This document shows, piece by piece, positions 63,936 to 64,000 of a stretch of 64,000 nt of DNA (position 1 is the first letter of the stretch; every line of letters begins with the position of its first letter). The notes under the pieces are model-generated. The model made no database searches. It had not been told where the DNA came from and worked only from the letters and a program-made list of their open reading frames with translations. Origin of the DNA: Pseudalkalibacillus decolorationis (GTDB taxonomy: Bacteria > Bacillota > Bacilli > Bacillales > Fictibacillaceae); contig NZ_JANHJQ010000002.1 in NCBI RefSeq assembly GCF_024609785.1, positions 186,001 through 250,000 of the forward strand. The letters run 5' to 3'. The position numbers and the translations under genes were made by a program.

Positions 63936-64000
63936 TTGGTGAATTTTACGTAATTCGTTGTTTAGGTCCCGATACGAATAGTTCTTCCATTCGGTTTTTC

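Noticed and set aside
1-64000. CRISPR arrays, tRNA or rRNA genes, phage structural genes
   Set aside because: No regularly spaced repeats of 25-40 bp, no tRNA-like cloverleaf or TTCGA-x-TC arm with CCA context, and no phage structural proteins were recognised; the integrase pieces are transposon-type or isolated.

Overview
The window is chromosomal DNA of an endospore-forming Bacillaceae (Firmicutes). Supporting this are AGGAGG-type ribosome sites with frequent TTG/GTG starts, intrinsic terminators after most genes, Bacillus-type operators (FapR, Zur), and sporulation or germination genes (spoVIF, a GerAB permease, YppG, many YjcZ-type small membrane proteins). No rRNA, tRNA or CRISPR array was seen.

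The left part (1 to about 39.4 kb) is ordinary, dense, mostly intact sequence. In order it holds: etfB-etfA (electron transfer flavoprotein, running off the left edge), a coiled-coil small protein, a universal stress protein, a SulP transporter, an excisionase-type HTH protein, an RNase J1-like nuclease, release factor 3, a two-gene sodium:solute symporter, HelD, a DUF3817 protein, an M14 carboxypeptidase divergent from a regulator, an MFS exporter, an OsmC protein, a haloacid dehalogenase, a TVP38 gene broken by one TGA, a YeeE/YedE thiosulfate transporter, FabH with a FapR operator, DinB, a COG0523 zinc-related GTPase with a Zur box, a GNAT protein, a three-gene operon, an acyl-CoA dehydrogenase, TcyP, a secreted beta-propeller protein and ProC. 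The three-gene operon (APC permease, HDAC-like acetylpolyamine amidohydrolase, carbon-nitrogen hydrolase) sits behind a well-formed sigma-54 promoter with an upstream inverted repeat. It reads as an enhancer-activated polyamine or amide scavenging system. Dispersed repeats (a roughly 155-205 bp family and a 268 bp MITE-like element) sit at the 3' ends of several genes and in places supply their stop codons.

The right part (39.4-64 kb) is a decaying accessory region of low gene density. It holds fragments of at least six transposable elements: a tyrosine-recombinase tail, a tnpI plus truncated tnpA remnant of a Tn3-family element, IS1182-like, IS5-like, IS701/IS4-like and IS4-like pieces, plus one intact DDE transposase. 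These are interspersed with an aromatic amino acid cluster (aroK, hisC, DAHP synthase/chorismate mutase, wrecked pheA), a second IreB-family gene, an orphan GerAB permease, spoVIF, YppG, a broken YmaF gene and at least seven small YjcZ-like genes or relics. Two separate inverted duplications lie in this region: 39.93-40.40 kb against 49.53-50.00 kb, and 50.88-51.27 kb against 59.33-59.72 kb. Several genes here and nearby are interrupted by a single stop or by a one-base change in an A6 run, so recent decay or sequence error must be separated.

The most interesting candidates are the sigma-54 polyamine operon, the duplicated sporulation-peptide island, a probable small RNA at 14.31-14.44 kb, and the duplicated leader/terminator plus 46-residue gene at 50.9-51.3 kb.
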